From CAVPRW01 sp046727435 [NCBI: bacterium] (GTDB lineage Bacteria > Tectomicrobia > Entotheonellia > J063), in the NCBI GenBank assembly GCA_046727435.1, contig JBKPCR010000330.1, positions 1-16,989 on the forward strand: DNA of 16,989 nt. Direction: 5' to 3'. Shown piece by piece: positions 13,490 to 16,989 of the stretch; positions within the stretch are counted from its first letter, which is position 1; each line of letters opens with the position of its first letter. A program made the translations under genes and the position numbers. Below the pieces are notes generated by a model, which had not been told where the DNA came from, made no database searches, and saw only the letters and a program-made list of their open reading frames with translations.

Positions 13490-14539
13490 GTGTCTGTCGA
13501 ACAGGCTCTTACAGACTTAGAGAAGACTGATGATCCCATAAAGCGTAACGCGGCCTTGGAACTGCTCTTATCAACGCACTGGACAAGCGATCACGCGCCC
13601 TTTATTCGAAAACTCTTGGAGGTTTTGCATGACAAAGACCGCCGCGTGCGCCGTATTGCTGCTTTTGCTTTAGGGGGTATAGGCGATGCGACTGCTGTAC
13701 CAGCACTTCTGGATGTCGTGCGTGATGAAGACCTTTTGACCCGCAGATGGGCCGTTAACGCACTAGCGCAGATTGGTGCGCCTGCTTTGCCGTGGCTTTT
13801 GGTTGCTACGCGCGACAACGTCCCGAACGTGCGTAAGGCCGCCGCTGAGTTATGCGGGAGAATAGGTGAGCCCGCTGCAGTGCCCATACTTATCAGTGCC
13901 TTGAATGATGAAGATCATGGTGTGAATGAAGCCGTAGTGGCAGCATTAGGGAAGATCGGGCCACCTGCGGCATTAGGGGTAATAAATGCTCTAAGTGATA
14001 AGAATCGCCAAGTGCGTATAGCCGCCGCCAGGGTGTTACGGCCGATGGGTAGTGCGAAGGCTGTGCCTGCCCTGCTCAATGCACTGAGCGACGAAGATGC
14101 AGAGCTACGAAGAGCGGCGGCTGCGGCACTTGTCTCAATACGCGACACGACAGCTATTCCCGCTCTTTTAGACGCCCTGCATGATAAACACGTTGAGGTA
14201 CGTCGGGCAGCGGTTGAAGCACTCAGAGAAATAGGAGATACCTCTGCCGTGCCAGCGATTTTGGATGTCTGGCGTCATGATCAACAGATGGAGGTACGCA
14301 GAGCCGCCTCTAGAGCCCTTACGAAGATTGGCGACGTGACGACTGCGGTGCCGGTCCTTTTAGTTGCGTTAGATGACGCAGACCGAGAGGCACGCAGTGA
14401 TGCCGTTGAGATACTCGGGGCTATCGGCAATGCGGCGGCTGTCCCAAAACTGTTGAACATGCTCCGTCGCGAAGATTCTGCGCTACGTTTTCAGATTCTC
14501 GCGGCACTGGGGCACATAAGCGTGGATTCCGTTTTTTGA
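13490..14539 (+). CDS. HEAT-repeat protein (PBS-lyase-like repeats)
   Basis: A 349-residue product. GTG 13490 is chosen as start: AGGAGG at 13476-13481 is eight bases upstream and the overlapping ATG at 13488 leads to a short frame. From about residue 35 to the end there are ten tandem 30-33-residue helical repeats of the pattern AVPALLDAL.D.D..VRRAA..AL..IG. Such alpha solenoids act as protein-interaction scaffolds; no catalytic domain or signal peptide is present. The gene lies directly after the IS6 remnant. Its last residues (about codons 344-349) overlap an IS1634 transposase remnant in another frame, so the native C-terminus was probably lost. Its composition is less GC-rich than the neighbouring ORFs. 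Confidence 0.85.
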   Translation: MSVEQALTDLEKTDDPIKRNAALELLLSTHWTSDHAPFIRKLLEVLHDKDRRVRRIAAFALGGIGDATAVPALLDVVRDEDLLTRRWAVNALAQIGAPALPWLLVATRDNVPNVRKAAAELCGRIGEPAAVPILISALNDEDHGVNEAVVAALGKIGPPAALGVINALSDKNRQVRIAAARVLRPMGSAKAVPALLNALSDEDAELRRAAAAALVSIRDTTAIPALLDALHDKHVEVRRAAVEALREIGDTSAVPAILDVWRHDQQMEVRRAASRALTKIGDVTTAVPVLLVALDDADREARSDAVEILGAIGNAAAVPKLLNMLRREDSALRFQILAALGHISVDSVF

Positions 14540-14877
14540 AAGACCCGCAGTTTTTAGCCTCCTCGCTGTATCTGAAAAAACCCGAGCGCATCATGGCGCT
14601 GCTGATGGTGATGACGCTGTGTTTGTTGGTCTATGCCGGCTTGGAATACCGCATCCGCCAAGCGCTCAAAGCCCAGAAGGCAACGTTTCCCGACCAAAAG
14701 GGCAAACGGATTCACAATCCGACGGCTCGTTGGGTCTTTCATTATTTTGTGGGGATTCACATACTGTATCAGGCAGGCCAATGGCCGATCGTTCTCAATC
14801 TCACCGAGGAACATCAGCACTTGCTTCGCCTCCTTGGACAACCTTACATGCGGTTTTATGACGTCAGATATTCGTAA
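14521..14877 (+). pseudogene. 3' remnant of an IS1634 family transposase
   Basis: From RGFRFLKDPQFLASSLYLKKP (codons from 14521) to the TAA at 14877, about 118 residues match the C-terminal end of IS1634-type transposases: ERIMALLMVMTLCLLVYAGLEYRIR, NPTARWVFHYFVGIH and LNLTEEHQHLLRLLG. The first ~80% of the gene, including most of the DDE domain, is absent. The frame overlaps the 3' end of the HEAT gene by 19 bp. After the stop, about 60 bp of probable IS end separate it from the IS701 transposase arriving from the other strand. Confidence 0.85.
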
Positions 14878-14956
14878 AAATCACGAAGGAGATGCGGAAT
14901 GTCGGTTTTAATGCCTCCACGGCAATGGTGCCAGCCGGCAATATGACTAGGAGGGC

Positions 14957-16081
14957 CTAGGCCCACATCGCGCATGTGAGATGCCGATACCAGCCCGTCC
15001 AACTCCGCACCGCGTAGTCGTCCGGGCCCACCTCGCCCTTGGCCGCTTCAAAGCTGCGTTCGATGGTCCACCGTGGACCCGCGACCTGCACCACTTCGGC
15101 CAAGGTCGTGTCCTGCGGGGCAAAGACCACATAGGCTGTCAGCTCCGTGGGGACGCTGAGACTGCGCCGGACCAGCAGCCACCGGCGCCAGTCCGACTCC
15201 TGGGGCTCGGCCAGGGGCAGCCAGCGCCACTCATACCAGCGGGGGCCTTTGGCGCCATCTCCCGCACTGAGGCGGGTCCAGCCCTCTGGGGGCAGCGCCG
15301 CCAAGATGGTCTTCACCTGCTGCTGCCGCCAGCCCAGCCACGCATATTCCTGGCCCGACACCGCCAGCACATAGGCCTGCGGCCGGGCCTCCAGCCACAC
15401 CCGCAGGCGTCGGTCAGCCCCATACACGCTGTCGCCGGTGACCCACTTCGCGGGGACGCCGGCCGCGAAGGCGCAGGCCAGCATCTGGCGGGCCAGCTGC
15501 GGCTTAGTGGCAAAGGGCCGGTCAGCCGGGAGCCCGGCCTGCCGGCAGCGCTCACGGTCATTGGCCCACTCCTTGGGCACATACAGCTCCCGGTCTACCA
15601 GGGCGTGGCCCAGCTGACCGGCATAGCCCAGAAACACGCCGATCTGGCCATTCTCCACCTTGCCGACGGTGCCGCTGTATTGGCGGGCGACCCCGGCTGA
15701 GTGGCGCCCTTTTTTCACGAACCCAGTCTCGTCAAGGACCAGCACCCCAGTGGGGTCCCCCACATGCCGGATGATGTAGGTGCGCAGCTCATCGCGCACC
15801 GCGTCCGCCTCCCACGCAGCCCGACCCAACAAGTACTGGAAGCCATACGGGGTGGGCTCCCCGCAGATTTCCGCCACTTGCCAGCTGTTCTTGCGGTCGG
15901 CCGAACTGAGCAAGCCGCGCAGATAGGTCAGAGCCCGTTGGCGGGACTCCGAACGCGCGAAATACGGGGCCGGCCGCCTCCCAATGTCTGCCAAGTAGGC
16001 GAGGCCACCCTCGATGGTGCTCGCCGTCGCATCGGTCGTGGTCGGAACAGGTCCTTCCGTCGAGGCATCGATCTGTTGCAT
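14957..16081 (-). CDS. IS701 family transposase, probably C-terminally truncated
   Basis: 374 residues from ATG 16081 (AAGGAGGA nine bases upstream). The DDE core is complete: Asp117 in LVLDETGFVKKG, Asp217 in VTGDSVYGAD and Glu341 in RWTIERSFEAAKGEVG. The typical IS701 blocks YSGTVGKVENGQIGVFLGYA and WTGWYRHLT are present. It ends in CAMWA followed by TAG, after which the frame reads ALLVI before meeting IS1634-derived DNA. Relatives as recalled continue for several dozen residues after a motif like RHLTLAMWA, so the tail has been lost through the stop and/or the junction near 14940. Because all catalytic residues remain it might retain partial function, but the element has no evident right end. 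Confidence 0.83.
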   Translation of the reverse strand: MQQIDASTEGPVPTTTDATASTIEGGLAYLADIGRRPAPYFARSESRQRALTYLRGLLSSADRKNSWQVAEICGEPTPYGFQYLLGRAAWEADAVRDELRTYIIRHVGDPTGVLVLDETGFVKKGRHSAGVARQYSGTVGKVENGQIGVFLGYAGQLGHALVDRELYVPKEWANDRERCRQAGLPADRPFATKPQLARQMLACAFAAGVPAKWVTGDSVYGADRRLRVWLEARPQAYVLAVSGQEYAWLGWRQQQVKTILAALPPEGWTRLSAGDGAKGPRWYEWRWLPLAEPQESDWRRWLLVRRSLSVPTELTAYVVFAPQDTTLAEVVQVAGPRWTIERSFEAAKGEVGPDDYAVRSWTGWYRHLTCAMWA

Positions 16082-16339
16082 GGCTCCGTCCTCCTTCTAT
16101 GAGTCCGGAACCAAGATACCAGTTGTGCAGTATTGTTACCACTGTAGTATTAGGTGGGGGATAGCAGAAACGTCCACAATCGAGGATGTAACAAGACTGG
16201 GAGGGGAATATTGGGTAAGGGTGCGCGGCCCATCCGACACGTGGTAGCTGGAATAAACCGGGAGGGAGCAGGCTCTTCAGGAGTAAAAGGTTCAAACATG
16301 CCAAGGAGTGAAGGCCAAGAGTATGCGGAGGAAACAGTG

Positions 16340-16534
16340 ATGTGCCCGACCTTGAACACGGTACCAGCTTGGTGGAATCGGGTCATGCGGGTGGCTGTGG
16401 TCTTCATGGTCTTATTGGTGTCAGCCTGCACCGGTCCTGGTCACGCCAGCTCGGCGCCCTCAGCCATGCCCTCTGAAGGAGGATATGCAGGCTCGAAGCA
16501 CTCAGGGAATGGTGATGGCGGCGATGGGATGTGA
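16340..16534 (+). CDS. small lipoprotein-like ORF
   Basis: 64 residues from ATG 16340, with GGAGG eight bases upstream. A basic/hydrophobic segment ([19 protein letters not shown]) ends in the lipobox VSAC, so the cysteine at about residue 31 would be lipidated and the rest would sit at the outer face of the membrane. The mature part is short and Gly/Ser-rich ([21 protein letters not shown], then [11 protein letters not shown]). It may be a genuine small lipoprotein or the start of a larger one cut by the rearrangement that brought in the ATPase fragment overlapping its 3' end. The 258 bp between 16082 and 16339 contain the IS701 upstream end and no other gene. Confidence 0.5.
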   Translation: MCPTLNTVPAWWNRVMRVAVVFMVLLVSACTGPGHASSAPSAMPSEGGYAGSKHSGNGDGGDGM

Positions 16535-16541
16535 TTACCAG

Positions 16542-16842
16542 GAGGGAAAGTCGATGTTAGCCCGCCGCCTCACGACCATCCTGCCGGCGATGACCCTCGC
16601 CGAGGCTCTTGAGACCACGCGTATCCACCGCATCGTCGGCCTCACCGGTGACCGCAAGACACTCGTCAGCACCCGGCTGTTTCGCGCCCCGCACCGCACG
16701 ATTTCGGATGCGGGGCTGATCGGCGGGGGCCACGTGCCGATGCCGGGTGAAGTGTCGCTGGCCCACAATGGCGTGCTCTCTCTGGATGAACTCCCGGAGT
16801 GCCGACGCCATGTGCTGGAAGTCCTGAGCCAGCCGCTGGGCA
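16542..16842 (+). pseudogene. internal fragment of a YifB-type Mg-chelatase-like AAA ATPase
   Basis: About 100 codons match the AAA core of YifB/ComM-like proteins: [16 protein letters not shown] (second half of Walker A plus helix), [45 protein letters not shown] (Walker B with acidic DELPE) and [12 protein letters not shown]. The first half of Walker A (GxxGxxGK) is replaced by unrelated GCDYQE, and after QPL the sequence changes to [13 protein letters not shown] and a stop at 16883. It lacks the N-terminal Lon-like domain and the C-terminal Mg-chelatase part, so it is a displaced gene piece. The open frame from ATG 16485 has an apparent ribosome-binding site (GAAGGAGG), so it could be translated. 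Confidence 0.82.
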
Positions 16843-16989
16843 TGCTGAAACACCAATGGGCATTCACACATGCCAAGGCATGAAGATTTCGTTTGACCCT
16901 GCTGAGGGGGTATGGTCCAATGGAAACGTCGGTTGCGCGGCTGGGGTATGGATACATCCCCGTGCATGGGTTTTGGCGGTGCACACATG
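16843..16989. other. right end of window, unassigned
   Basis: No recognisable gene. A plus-strand frame from about 16880 is open to the window end but shows no family resemblance. This is likely the edge of a further IS or another gene fragment. Confidence 0.3.

Noticed and set aside
16535-16988. Minus-strand ORFs opposite the YifB fragment
   Set aside because: They are shadows; the plus strand carries Walker B and other AAA motifs.

Overview
The window is a GC-rich bacterial segment that is strikingly eroded. It is a patchwork of insertion sequences (ISs), gene fragments and a few intact genes, all lying inside or beside a broken CRISPR locus. The mix points to a large, IS-rich genome of an uncultured environmental bacterium: an IS701-type and an IS4-type transposase, IS6 and IS1634 remnants, a Mu-C/rve transposase, a Bug-type tripartite tricarboxylate transporter receptor, a D-2-hydroxyacid dehydrogenase, a GMC oxidoreductase tail, a DUF3500 protein and a choice-of-anchor-Q beta-helix protein. 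An Entotheonella/Tectomicrobia-like or similar candidate-phylum source is a guess from gene flavour only. No rRNA or tRNA was seen.

Layout. 5-115: two 37-nt CRISPR repeats. 277-1555: a degraded rve/Mu-C transposase. 1700-3239 (minus): a secreted beta-helix protein whose repeated C-terminal extension is cut off by one in-frame TAA. 3623-3751: a 129-bp MITE-like palindrome. 3826-5307: an intact DUF3500 gene with a structured leader and a 3' hairpin. 5348-7640: remains of a catabolic cluster (enolase-superfamily tail, intact D-2-hydroxyacid dehydrogenase, damaged alpha/beta hydrolase, Bug receptor tail). 7898-8169: a promoter and a small ribbon-helix-helix gene. 8167-9965: a dead IS4-type element with long imperfect inverted repeats and a second MITE-like insert. 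10377-10940: a hypothetical protein with an HDxxH motif. 10953-11147: a GMC oxidoreductase tail. 11289-11312: the first codons of another rve transposase.

11354-11462: two more copies of the same CRISPR repeat in the same orientation. They are followed by a leader with a minus-strand promoter, an intact cas2 and only the last ~84 codons of cas1. The repeats read in the crRNA sense on the minus strand (3' end ATTGAAAC), the same strand as cas1-cas2, so the leader is on the right and the array runs leftwards. The simplest reading is one array split by about 11.2 kb of accumulated mobile and captured DNA, with its adaptation module also broken.

12607-16989: an exonuclease-family start fused to an IS6 remnant, a ten-unit HEAT-repeat gene whose 3' end runs into an IS1634 remnant, a nearly complete IS701 transposase, a lipoprotein start, and an internal fragment of a YifB-type AAA ATPase. 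Few genes here act together. The only recognisable co-transcribed set is receptor-hydrolase-dehydrogenase at 7640-5615, of which only the dehydrogenase looks functional.
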